Positions 31,634 to 39,635 of a DNA stretch of 49,123 nucleotides are shown piece by piece. The notes beneath the pieces were generated by a model. The model ran no database searches. It saw nothing but the letters and a program-made list of their open reading frames with translations, and was not told the origin of the DNA. Made by a program: the position numbers and the translations under genes. Position 1 is the stretch's first letter; each line of letters opens with the position of its first letter. The stretch spans positions 1 to 49,123 of the forward strand of contig SVIM01000012.1 in assembly GCA_015069485.1 (NCBI GenBank), read 5' to 3'. The stretch comes from Clostridiales bacterium (GTDB lineage Bacteria > Bacillota > Clostridia > Christensenellales > Borkfalkiaceae).

Positions 31634-34600
31634 TTATGCAACGTTTGCATATACGTCGATATAGTCAACGTTGATTGCAAGACCTTGGCTTACGAAGGAA
31701 ATTACGTTTTCGCCTGCAGCTAAATTGATAGTTGCGGTGAAGGTACCTACGTTCCAGTAGTTCATTGCATTGTTACCGGGGATGGGATCACCAGTGAAGG
31801 TGATTGCTTCGCCGTTGATGGTAATTGCACAGTAGGAAGGAAGATCTGCGGGTGCAAGTTCTCCAATTTCAGAACCGTTGTCGGTTTGAGTCATGGTTGC
31901 GGGTGCAATGCAGATTACAAGCTTAACTTCGGTTGCTGCTGCGCTTGCGGTGAAGTTGAAGTTAATGGTGTTGCCTGCATCCTGCATATAGCCTACGCCT
32001 TGGCCGTTAGAGCAAGCTGCGTTGCTTTCGATTTGGATGGGGTTAGAACCGCCTTCTGCGGAAACTAATTCAGCTTCTTCTGCTTCGAAACGAACTGCTT
32101 CGCCGTCGAAGTCGTTGTTGCCGCCGCCATTCTGGCTTTCGGGAATTACTAATTCGAAGTAGTCAACGTTAACTGCGGTACCATTGCTGGTGATTACGAT
32201 TACGTTTTCGCCTGCTACTAAGTCGATAGTTGCGGTGAATTCGCCTACGTTCCAGTAGTTGAATGCGTTGTTGCCGGGAAGAGGATCACCGGTGAAGGTA
32301 ACTGCATTGCCGTTTACGGTAACGCTTGCATAGCTCATGAAAGTATCTACGCTAAGTTCGTTAATTTCGGAATTGTCGTTAGTAGTTGCGGATGCAACGC
32401 CTGCTTTAAGGGTTACACCGGAAACTGCCGCGTCTGCGGTATAGGTGAAAGTAATAGAAGCGCCTGCGGTAGTGAAATAACCTACGCCTTGGCCGTTAGA
32501 GCAAGCTTCGTTGGTTTCTACGGTGATGTTATTAGCTGCGCCGTCGGGGTTGTAGTGTTCAGCTTCTTCTGCTTCTAAGCGAACGGTACCGCCGTTATTG
32601 TTGTTATTGTTGTTATTGTTGTTTTCTTCTTCGCCTGCTACGAATTCGCCTACGCTGTTGCCCTTAGTTTGAGCAGCAATCCACTGCCAAAGGGTTACGT
32701 CTTCGCCGTCGATTTGAACGGTGTTCTTACCGCCGCCTTGGTTGTTGCCCTTTAAATCAGAGTTAGCAGCTGCATCAATGCTTTGAACTGCGGTACATTG
32801 ATCTAAGAATACGTAGATCCAAGAGAAGTGACCCATATAGCTTTGACCAGCGTTATCGGTACCACGTACGTTTTGGAAATAGGAGAAGTAAACGTTTTCT
32901 GCGCCAGCTTCAAGTATTCTTAAATAAGTTGCGTTGGTGAAGTTTTGAGGGTTAACGGTAGTATCGTCTGCAGAGGTGGTGAACCAAATGTTGTATTCTG
33001 CCAATGCTTCGATCTGTTCGTCGGTGATATAGGAATCCATGTAAGCTTCACATACGGGATATGCTGCTGCGAAATATTCGCCGTGCTGGATGAGCATATT
33101 CATAGTCATGTAACCGCCGTTGGAGCATCCGCCAATATAAATACGATCGGTATCGATATCGCCGTTTTCAGCAACGTAAGTTTCGATGGTATCCATTAAG
33201 GTTTCGGTATATTGTGAAGGTTGATCACCGCTGTGCTGGCCGGAACCGGAGTCCATCCACATAGTGGGAGTTTGAACTGCAAGAACGTATGCGCCCTTAA
33301 TGTCGTCGGTGATGAAGTGGCTTTGGATGCCTTCTTCCATAAGGTTGGTTACGTCGTTACCTAAGAGAGCGATATCAACGTCGGTACCACCTTCACCTGC
33401 ACCGTGGAGCCAGATGATTAAGGGGTTAGCTTCGCCGTCGTCTGCCATTGCTTCGGTTTCGTAAGCAGCGTAAGTTAAAGTGAAGCCGTTAGCGGTGTGA
33501 GTTCCCTTATTTAAATTATCGGTTGAAGGGGATACTCTTGCATCATCACCTAAAACGGAGGTTTGATCAAACGAAGTGTAAGTAGTTGCGGTCGCGCCGT
33601 TAGTTACGGAAAGGGAGCAACCTTCGTTTAATTCAACGATAAAAGTCATGCTTTCAACCCAATTGTTAAGGCTGTTAGCGTATACGAAAGGAGAAGCAAC
33701 GTTGTATTTAGCTTCTAATGCAAAAGCAACGTATTCGCTTGCGCCTTCAACTTCTGCGCCGGTTGCGGAGCAAGGATATGCGTCAACAACGTTTAAAGCA
33801 ACTTCAGTTTCAACGTATTCGGAAGTAGACCAATCCATAGTTTCAGCAAGCTGAGAAACGGAGAAATCGTCTACGGAAACGTTTTCAACGGTGCCGTTGA
33901 ACTTAACGATAATTTTATCTACTGCAGGGCCCCATTCATAGCCGCTTACGGAATACTTCATTTCAGCTTCTTCGGGATAAGTGCCGGGTTCAACTACTGC
34001 AGCGTCAGCTACGGTTACGAGGGGCATCCAGCGGCTCCAAGTAGTAGCGTATTCATACTTAACAGTATATACTTTTTCATTAACGGTTACGGAAGAGATA
34101 ACGCCGTCTGTGCCTTGAGCAAATTCAACGTCTTTAACTTCGCCGTCTAAGTTGATGTGAGCGAGCATGTTGCCTTCGTTACCTAAAGAAGCAAGGTTAA
34201 CTGCAATTTCAAATTCGCCATCAGCTAAAGTGATATCAACGGGTAAATCGTTGATGTAAGACCAACCATCCATTCTTTGGAAGTCGAAGGTGATTTGATC
34301 TTCGGTGTAAGCCGCGTAAGTACCGGTAATTACGTAGTATGCGTTACCCTCTCTTTCTTCCATTGCAACTGCGCTTAAGTCAAATGCAGGATCAGCGGGT
34401 ACTACAACTTCGTAGTCACAGTCATCACAATCGGTTGCGGAAGTGTGGTCGAGCTTATCACTAGTTGCGTCGCATACGGAGCATACGTGCCAGTGACCGT
34501 CATTGTCGAATTCCCATTCAGCGCCGAAGCTATGGCCGGTAGCAGCAACGGCTTCCGTTTTGGTTTCGCCACATTCACAGGTAAAGGTTTTTACGCCTTC

Positions 34601-34735
34601 GGTGGTACAAGTGGGTTGAGTGGTAACTTCGCCATCGCCCCAGCTGTGTTCATGTGCAGGTGCGCAAGCCGTAGTTAAGCTACAAAGCAATGCACTCGCA
34701 ACGAGAACTGTCATTAACGATTTTTTGATTTTCAT
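31634..34735 (-). CDS. secreted multidomain esterase lipoprotein with two C-terminal CBM-like modules
   Basis: The 1033-residue product has a lipoprotein signal (SLTTAC, Cys 24), a Cys/His-rich N-terminal repeat region (about 28-108, with TCECGETKTE and HVCSVCDAT), Ig-like segments (about 110-400), then an alpha/beta-hydrolase esterase domain of the PHB-depolymerase/feruloyl-esterase type. The nucleophile elbow is GCSNGGYM; WLHGAGEGG provides the oxyanion region; Asp in SADDTTVNP and His in MGHFSWIY complete the triad. A WQWIAAQ segment precedes an Asn-run linker. Two CBM35/CBM6-like modules follow (VRLEAEEAE and VRFEAEEAE starts, each ending NVDYFEL or NVDYIDV), clearly a duplication. Likely role: deacylating plant polysaccharide at the cell surface. 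Start chosen at AAGGAGG-AAAAT-ATG. Confidence 0.82.
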   Translation of the reverse strand: MKIKKSLMTVLVASALLCSLTTACAPAHEHSWGDGEVTTQPTCTTEGVKTFTCECGETKTEAVAATGHSFGAEWEFDNDGHWHVCSVCDATSDKLDHTSATDCDDCDYEVVVPADPAFDLSAVAMEEREGNAYYVITGTYAAYTEDQITFDFQRMDGWSYINDLPVDITLADGEFEIAVNLASLGNEGNMLAHINLDGEVKDVEFAQGTDGVISSVTVNEKVYTVKYEYATTWSRWMPLVTVADAAVVEPGTYPEEAEMKYSVSGYEWGPAVDKIIVKFNGTVENVSVDDFSVSQLAETMDWSTSEYVETEVALNVVDAYPCSATGAEVEGASEYVAFALEAKYNVASPFVYANSLNNWVESMTFIVELNEGCSLSVTNGATATTYTSFDQTSVLGDDARVSPSTDNLNKGTHTANGFTLTYAAYETEAMADDGEANPLIIWLHGAGEGGTDVDIALLGNDVTNLMEEGIQSHFITDDIKGAYVLAVQTPTMWMDSGSGQHSGDQPSQYTETLMDTIETYVAENGDIDTDRIYIGGCSNGGYMTMNMLIQHGEYFAAAYPVCEAYMDSYITDEQIEALAEYNIWFTTSADDTTVNPQNFTNATYLRILEAGAENVYFSYFQNVRGTDNAGQSYMGHFSWIYVFLDQCTAVQSIDAAANSDLKGNNQGGGKNTVQIDGEDVTLWQWIAAQTKGNSVGEFVAGEEENNNNNNNNNNGGTVRLEAEEAEHYNPDGAANNITVETNEACSNGQGVGYFTTAGASITFTYTADAAVSGVTLKAGVASATTNDNSEINELSVDTFMSYASVTVNGNAVTFTGDPLPGNNAFNYWNVGEFTATIDLVAGENVIVITSNGTAVNVDYFELVIPESQNGGGNNDFDGEAVRFEAEEAELVSAEGGSNPIQIESNAACSNGQGVGYMQDAGNTINFNFTASAAATEVKLVICIAPATMTQTDNGSEIGELAPADLPSYCAITINGEAITFTGDPIPGNNAMNYWNVGTFTATINLAAGENVISFVSQGLAINVDYIDVYANVA

Positions 34736-34781
34736 ATTTTCCTCCTTGAAAAAAATCAAATAATTAATATTAATTATTTAT

Positions 34782-34810
34782 ATATTATCACACTAATATA
34801 AACCAATCAA
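34782..34810 (-). promoter_or_regulatory. sigma-A promoter of the esterase gene
   Basis: TTGATT (34805-34810) and TAATAT (34782-34787) are 17 bases apart on the minus strand. Confidence 0.75.
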
Positions 34811-35079
34811 GTGTTTTGTCGTAAATTGTATAAAAAATGGCGCAAATGGTATATATAAGTATTTTCCACAGTTTATATTTACACCCCTTTACGTTTAAAT
34901 AAACAATAATATATAAAGCTGTAAATTTTTTGCCCGCTTTTTAACCACCTTTTACTAACCCTTACGCAAGGGGTTAACAATCTATTTTGCTGATTTAAGC
35001 CAAGCGTTCAACTAATTTATGGCAAGCGGTGCGTAGTTAACAAACTAATTTATGGCAAGCGCGAATTTTTTGTAAAAGA
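34811..35079. other. gene-free stretch with short direct repeats
   Basis: No credible gene. The 19-base direct repeat AACTAATTTATGGCAAGCG occurs at 35010-35028 and 35043-35061, and a diverged third copy (GATTTAAGCCAAGCG) lies near 34993. Nothing else stands out. Confidence 0.55.
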
Positions 35080-35112
35080 AAAACCCCGAAAACCGCAAGG
35101 TTTCGGGGTTTT
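35080..35112 (-). terminator. terminator of the rplM-rpsI operon
   Basis: AAAACCCCGAAAACC pairs with GGTTTCGGGGTTTT (one bulged A) around GCAA, followed on the minus strand by a T-rich exit. Confidence 0.85.
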
Positions 35113-35134
35113 GATATTTGCCGCAAGGCAAAAA

Positions 35135-35548
35135 TTATCTCTTTGAGAACTGAGGAGCACGACGAGCTTTCTTTAAGCCGTACTTCTTTCTTTCCTTTAC
35201 TCTGGGGTCTCTGGTTAAGAAACCTGCTTTTTTGAGTGCGGGACGGCTGTCTGCTTCTGCCTGTAAAAGAGCGCGAGCAACGCCAAGACGGATAGCGTTT
35301 GCCTGACCGGTGAAGCCACCGCCATATACGTTTACGAACACGTCGTATTTGGATTCAGCGCCTAAAAGTGCAAGGGGCTGTTTTACAACGTACTGTAAAA
35401 CGGACTGAGGGAAATAATCCTCGAAGGTTCTGTCGTTAATAGTGATAGTTCCGGTGCCGGCAGGGATAAGACGAACGCGGGCGATTGCCTTTTTTCTTCT
35501 TCCTGTTCCCCAGAACTGAAGCTTTTTCTTTAAATTAGCCTTTGCCAT
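35135..35548 (-). CDS. rpsI: 30S ribosomal protein S9
   Basis: S9 sits in the 30S head and its C-terminal tail contacts P-site tRNA. The conserved [35 protein letters not shown] and the end [12 protein letters not shown] (the universal C-terminal Lys-Arg) are all present. Length of 137 is normal. It follows rplM by 16 bases with GGAG upstream, the standard rplM-rpsI pair. Confidence 0.98.
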   Translation of the reverse strand: MAKANLKKKLQFWGTGRRKKAIARVRLIPAGTGTITINDRTFEDYFPQSVLQYVVKQPLALLGAESKYDVFVNVYGGGFTGQANAIRLGVARALLQAEADSRPALKKAGFLTRDPRVKERKKYGLKKARRAPQFSKR

Positions 35549-35564
35549 ATCTTACTCTCCTACC

Positions 35565-35996
35565 TTAAAATAATTTGAGTTCTTCGGGTTTTTGTGCAGC
35601 GTGATTGTGTTCTGCGCCCTTATATACTCTTAACTTTTTAATCATATCTCTACCGAGAGAATTTTTGGGAAGCATACCTTTTACAGCCTCGTATACAGCA
35701 AGGTCACTCTTTTCTGCAAGCATCTTTTTGTAAGATACTTCTTTTAAACCGCCTGCATATCCGGTGTGATATCTGTAGAACTTATCGTCAAGTTTTTTAC
35801 CGGTAAGAACAACTTTATCGGAATTTAAAACTATTACAAAATCACCCGTATCAACGTTGGGCGTAAAGGTAGGTTTGTTTTTGCCACGCAAAATGGATGC
35901 AACCTTAGAAGCTACTCTTCCAAGAGGAACACCTGCAGCGTCAACAACGTACCACTTTCTTTCAACTGTCTGGGCATTTGCCATATAGGTTTTCAT
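35565..35996 (-). CDS. rplM: 50S ribosomal protein L13
   Basis: L13 is an early-assembly 50S protein. [29 protein letters not shown] at the start and [32 protein letters not shown] near the end are typical. Length of 143 is normal. GGAGTAAACA precedes the ATG. The leader of about 75 bases may regulate it: see the leader entry. Confidence 0.98.
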   Translation of the reverse strand: MKTYMANAQTVERKWYVVDAAGVPLGRVASKVASILRGKNKPTFTPNVDTGDFVIVLNSDKVVLTGKKLDDKFYRYHTGYAGGLKEVSYKKMLAEKSDLAVYEAVKGMLPKNSLGRDMIKKLRVYKGAEHNHAAQKPEELKLF

Positions 35997-35997
35997 T

Positions 35998-36073
35998 GTT
36001 TACTCCTTACTTTATTTCTATTCGAAATCGTGTATTTTTTTCTTAATCGGGGCGCTCAATTAAAAGCGTAAAC
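35998..36073 (-). promoter_or_regulatory. rplM leader, possible autoregulatory structure
   Basis: The transcript from the rplM promoter would begin close to GUUUAC (36068-36073). That can pair with GUAAAC (35998-36003), which overlaps the spacer between the GGAG and the ATG. A further CGCT...AGCG pair lies just inside. Ribosomal protein L13 leaders are known in Firmicutes, but I could not match this one by eye. Confidence 0.4.
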
Positions 36074-36075
36074 CT

Positions 36076-36104
36076 ATTTTATTATTTTATAAAATTTTAG
36101 TCAA
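36076..36104 (-). promoter_or_regulatory. rplM sigma-A promoter
   Basis: TTGACT (36099-36104) and TAAAAT (36076-36081) are 17 bases apart on the minus strand. Confidence 0.82.
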
Positions 36105-36201
36105 GCCGTTTTGCGTCGTATTTTTAAAGTTTTTTAATAAATTTTAATTATTTTTTTTAACCCCGCGTTTTTACCCTGTTTTACCCGTTTTTTGCAAAAT
36201 T

Positions 36202-36230
36202 TTTACCGTTTTTTATTATTTATATATAAT
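36202..36230 (+). promoter_or_regulatory. sigma-A promoter of a very short transcription unit
   Basis: TTTACC (36202-36207), a 17-base spacer and consensus TATAAT (36225-36230) lie in a gap with no annotated gene downstream on this strand except a terminator 52 bases later. Confidence 0.65.
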
Positions 36231-36236
36231 GAAAGG

Positions 36237-36312
36237 GTGGTTTTTTTATTGAACGGAACGCATAAAGCCTTTAAAATTTTCGGGCGGCGCAAAACTGCGC
36301 CGCCCTTTTAAT
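36237..36312 (+). ncRNA. candidate small RNA or peptide-coding transcript
   Basis: A transcript starting near 36237 would be about 75 bases long and end at the hairpin GGGCGGCGC...GCGCCGCCC (36282-36305) followed by TTTTAATT. A frame of 20 codons opens at TTG 36249, about 8 bases after an AAAGGGTGG that could bind the ribosome, and runs through the terminator stem to TAA. Either a small RNA or a short peptide is possible; neither is shown. Confidence 0.4.
36282..36305 (+). terminator. terminator hairpin
   Basis: Perfect 9-bp GC stem with loop AAAACT, followed on the plus strand by TTTTAATT. The gene at 36347 on the minus strand also reads into it. Confidence 0.75.
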
Positions 36313-36346
36313 TGCGTGTTAACGCTAAACACATAAAAATCACGTT

Positions 36347-36782
36347 TTAACGGTTTGCCCTTTTAAAAAACATTAAATCAGCTATAAGTATTCCAATTAA
36401 CAAAACCACTACAACAAAAAGGTTAATTGCGTAAACGACGTTTAAGGGTGGTATGTCTGGGTAACTAAAAGCAAACAACATAAACACAGCGTACCAACCG
36501 TTAACAAACACGTACGCAACGATTTTTAATATTGAAAATAACCTAATATTATCAATTTTATTAGCTAAAGTATTACTTTGTATTGCATTTTGGTAGCATG
36601 AAAATTGAACGACCGAGGTTACGAGCACTATTCCTATTGCAAAGGCGTGCAAAAAAAAGGCATATAAAAGCTATTATCTAAACGGTGCAAATATGCGACG
36701 TAAATAATTAATTCCAAAAAGTTAAAGGTTATTAATGCGTATAATATTGTAATTACCGTTTTTATTTTTTTTGCATTTTTCA
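36347..36782 (-). pseudogene. small four-helix membrane protein, frameshifted at a homopolymer
   Basis: Two frames together make one protein. The first (about 36633-36782) starts ATG and reads MKNAKKIKTVITILYALITF with one membrane helix, ending at a stop just past a run of eight T (minus strand, 36651-36658). The second frame continues from the T-run as LHAFAIGIVLVTSVVQF with three more helices and ends FFKRANR at 36347. One extra T would join them into about 145 residues. It is therefore a deletion, a sequencing error at the homopolymer, or slippage-controlled expression. TATAAT lies only 4 bases before the ATG. No family is recognised. Confidence 0.65.
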
Positions 36783-36866
36783 TTTTAATTATACCACGTT
36801 ATAATGAACTAAAAAAGATATTTTATCTAAATCAACCACAATTAAATTGGCATAAGTTAAATACCT

Positions 36867-37520
36867 TTAATCTATGGAAATCAAATAATTGGGTTCTACA
36901 AGCAAAACAAAATATAACTGTTCTAAACGATAAATTGCATCAATTACTTTATCTTTGCCTTCATCCTTTAAATGAACTTGTATTATTTGGTTAAACGTAT
37001 CAAGTTTATGTTCGTATTCGGGTGTAAAAAAATAATCTGGCGGGCGTACGCCGGATATATATGAAATTTTTTCAGCGTTTTCCAAATATAAATCTTCAAC
37101 CGTAAGTTCTACGTATTCGTTTGGATTTTTTAATACCACCAAAACGGAATCTTCGGTAAACATATAATCCGGCGAATAATTCCAATAAATTTTTTCTTCG
37201 TCTTCATTAAAAACGCCGTCGTATTTAATTTTTAAAGCTTCGTTATAATCTTCGTACAAAATTTGGTAATATTCTTCTTTTAATTCTTGCTTTTCTTGTT
37301 CCAATCGTGCAATTTGTTCTTGTTGGGTTGCAATTTGAGTTTGCTGTTCGGCAACGTTAGATTGTAAATCTTGGTTTTGCTCTTGTAAATCCGCAATTTG
37401 CGCTTCAAGTTCAGCGATTTTTGCTTCTAAATCGCCGTTTGTGCAAGCGGTAAAGCTAACAACGCTAAAAAGCATTATTCCACACAAAATCGCCGTTAAA
37501 ATTTTTGTAATAATCTTCAT
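36867..37520 (-). CDS. lipoprotein with N-terminal coiled coil, function unknown
   Basis: A lipoprotein signal ends SFTAC (Cys 26). It is followed directly by about 55 residues of strong coiled coil (LEAKIAELEAQIADLQEQ and further heptads to about 82), then a mixed alpha/beta region (about 90-217) with many Tyr and acidic residues and no motif that I know. The coiled coil likely drives oligomerisation outside the membrane. GAGGAAATTT precedes the ATG. Confidence 0.8.
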   Translation of the reverse strand: MKIITKILTAILCGIMLFSVVSFTACTNGDLEAKIAELEAQIADLQEQNQDLQSNVAEQQTQIATQQEQIARLEQEKQELKEEYYQILYEDYNEALKIKYDGVFNEDEEKIYWNYSPDYMFTEDSVLVVLKNPNEYVELTVEDLYLENAEKISYISGVRPPDYFFTPEYEHKLDTFNQIIQVHLKDEGKDKVIDAIYRLEQLYFVLLVEPNYLISID

Positions 37521-37546
37521 AAATTTCCTCTTTTTTTATTTTTTTT

Positions 37547-37575
37547 ATTATATTGCACAAAGTTTATTTTGTCAA
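37547..37575 (-). promoter_or_regulatory. strong sigma-A promoter of the coiled-coil lipoprotein
   Basis: Consensus TTGACA (37570-37575) and TATAAT (37547-37552) are 17 bases apart on the minus strand. Confidence 0.88.
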
Positions 37576-37616
37576 TAGGTATTTTAAAATTTTTTGGCAA
37601 AGTTTGGTTATATTAA

Positions 37617-37645
37617 GCCCGCGGTTGCAAAGCGCAACCGCGGGC
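37617..37645 (-). terminator. probable alaS terminator
   Basis: GCCCGCGGTTGC pairs with GCAACCGCGGGC around AAAGC. It lies about 95 bases after the alaS stop; the intervening sequence is AT-rich and noncoding. Confidence 0.65.
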
Positions 37646-37738
37646 GAATTATCTTTTAAATTTTAATTGCAAATTTTTAATTGTCGCTTGAAATTTTAAT
37701 TACAAGGTTTATTTACCGCTTTAATATTTAATTACAAT

Positions 37739-39541
37739 TTATTTAATTAAAATAGCCTTGATGCGCTTAACGCCTGCGGAAACGTTTTCTTGCTTGGCGA
37801 TTTTAAAAGTGCCTAAAGCGCCTGTGGATTCTGCGTGAGGGCCACCGCAAATTTCTTTACTGAACTCGCCGATGGAATAGGTTTTTACCACTTCGCCGTA
37901 CTTACTTTCGAATAATCCTGTAAAGCCCTGTTCCTTTGCTTCGGCAACGGTCATTTCCTTCATTACTACGGGGATATCTGCCTTTATAACCTCGTTTATC
38001 ATAGCTTCTACCTTTGCTACCTCTTCGGGGGTAAGCTTGCGGGCAAAGTTAAAGTCGAAGCGTAAGCGTTCTTCAGTAATATTAGAGCCCTTTTGCTGAA
38101 TTTCGTCAGAGCATACCTTTTTAAGCGCAGCCTGTAAAAGGTGAGTTGCGGTGTGAAGGTTGGTCGTTTCTTCCTTATGGTCGGCAAGACCGCAAGCGAA
38201 TTTTTGTTCGGAGCCTGCCCTTGATTTTGCCTGATGCTCTGCGTACGCTGCGTTGTAGCCTTCTACGTCAACTAAAAGATTTTTTTCCGCAGCCATTTCT
38301 TTGGTGATTTCTACGGGGAAGCCGTAGGTATCGTAAAGGCGGAAAGCCGTTTTACCGTCGATAGTTTCGCCTTGAGCAAGTCTTTCGGCAACCTTTTCAA
38401 ATTCCTTAATGCCCTGCTGTAAGGTTTTGGAGAATTTATCCTCTTCTTTGTTTAATTCTTCTTCGATTTTTGCAGAGTTTTTAACGAGCTCGGGGTAAAC
38501 GCTTGCGTACTTTTCGATAAAGGTTTTAGAAACCTTATTTAAAGCGCCTTGGGGAAGCCCGATATTTCTGCCAAAACGAACTGCGCGACGAATAATTCTT
38601 CTTAAAATATAGCCTTGGTCGGTGTTGGAGGGAACGATACCCTTTACGTCGCCAAGCATAAAGGTTGCGGTACGAACGTGGTCTAAAACAACGCGGAACG
38701 CCTTGGTTTCCTCTTCGTTTTCGCCGTACTTTTTGCCCGTTAATTCTTCAATCTTTAAAATAGCGTTTTCAAAGATATCCGTTTCGTAAACGCTTGCCTT
38801 GCCGTTTAAAATGCAAAGCGTTCTTTCTAAGCCCATACCCGTATCTACGTTGCGTTGCTTTAAGGGCTCGTATTTGCCTTCCTCGTTTTTGTTGTACTGC
38901 ATAAATACGTCGTTCCAAATTTCAAGGAAAGTGCCTTTGGGAGCGTCGTCAAACTGATCGGAATTTAATTTTGCAGCCGCTTCCTTATTTCTTATAATGT
39001 GCATTTCCGTATCGGGACCGCAAGGGCCGGTTGTACCTGCAGGGCCCCACCAGTTACCCGATTTGGGAAGAAAGTAAATATTTTCGGGAAGTATGCCACA
39101 CTCAATCCACTTGTTAGCCGATTCTTCGTCGCGGGGGCAATCCTCGTCACCGGCAAAGCAAGTAATTGCAATATCTTCTACGGGGATTCCTAAATAGTCG
39201 GGCGAGGTTAAAAATTCGAACGACCAAGGAATCATTTCGTTTTTGAAATAGTCGCCTAAAGACCAATTGCCAAGCATTTCGAAGAAGGTACAGTGCGAGC
39301 TATCGCCAACCTCGTCTATATCACCCGTACGAACGCATTTTTGAACGTCGCAAAGGCGAGTGCCTGCGGGGTGCTTTTCGCCTAAAAGATAGGGAACGAG
39401 GGGATGCATGCCTGCGGTTGTGAATAAAACCGTAGGGTCGTTTTCGGGGATAAGTGAAGCCGAGGGGATAATTTTATGTCCCTTGCTTTCAAAGAATTTT
39501 AAGTAAAGCTCTCTTAACGATTCTGAAGTAAGAATTTTCAT
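37739..39541 (-). CDS. alaS: alanyl-tRNA synthetase lacking the C-terminal C-Ala domain
   Basis: The class II catalytic core is intact (LRELYLKFFESKGHKIIPSASL; FTTAGMHPLVPYLLG; GNWSLGDYF), as are the tRNA-recognition region and the editing domain, with zinc ligands in HTATHLLQ and CGGPHAESTGALG (normally CGGTHV). The protein ends at residue 600, right after the editing domain (GVKRIKAILIK). Usual bacterial AlaRS is about 870-880 residues, the rest being the dimerising C-Ala domain. No coding remnant follows the stop, so the short form is genuine here. AAGGTGAAAT precedes the ATG. No T-box is visible. It follows cysS on the same strand. Confidence 0.93.
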   Translation of the reverse strand: MKILTSESLRELYLKFFESKGHKIIPSASLIPENDPTVLFTTAGMHPLVPYLLGEKHPAGTRLCDVQKCVRTGDIDEVGDSSHCTFFEMLGNWSLGDYFKNEMIPWSFEFLTSPDYLGIPVEDIAITCFAGDEDCPRDEESANKWIECGILPENIYFLPKSGNWWGPAGTTGPCGPDTEMHIIRNKEAAAKLNSDQFDDAPKGTFLEIWNDVFMQYNKNEEGKYEPLKQRNVDTGMGLERTLCILNGKASVYETDIFENAILKIEELTGKKYGENEEETKAFRVVLDHVRTATFMLGDVKGIVPSNTDQGYILRRIIRRAVRFGRNIGLPQGALNKVSKTFIEKYASVYPELVKNSAKIEEELNKEEDKFSKTLQQGIKEFEKVAERLAQGETIDGKTAFRLYDTYGFPVEITKEMAAEKNLLVDVEGYNAAYAEHQAKSRAGSEQKFACGLADHKEETTNLHTATHLLQAALKKVCSDEIQQKGSNITEERLRFDFNFARKLTPEEVAKVEAMINEVIKADIPVVMKEMTVAEAKEQGFTGLFESKYGEVVKTYSIGEFSKEICGGPHAESTGALGTFKIAKQENVSAGVKRIKAILIK

Positions 39542-39635
39542 ATTTCACCTTATATCTTTAAGTTTATTTGCTATTTTATTAATTTGGTGCGCATATATGC
39601 CCTATTTATTGACGAAACGCGCCCAAAAATTACTA

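Noticed and set aside
34811-35079. Replication origin or DnaA-box cluster (TTTTCCACA near 34863)
   Set aside because: A single imperfect box, no cluster and no dnaA/dnaN nearby.
39542-39635. T-box leader before alaS (also checked before cysS and metG)
   Set aside because: No GGTGGNACCGCG-type antiterminator or terminator pair is present; the upstream gaps are short.
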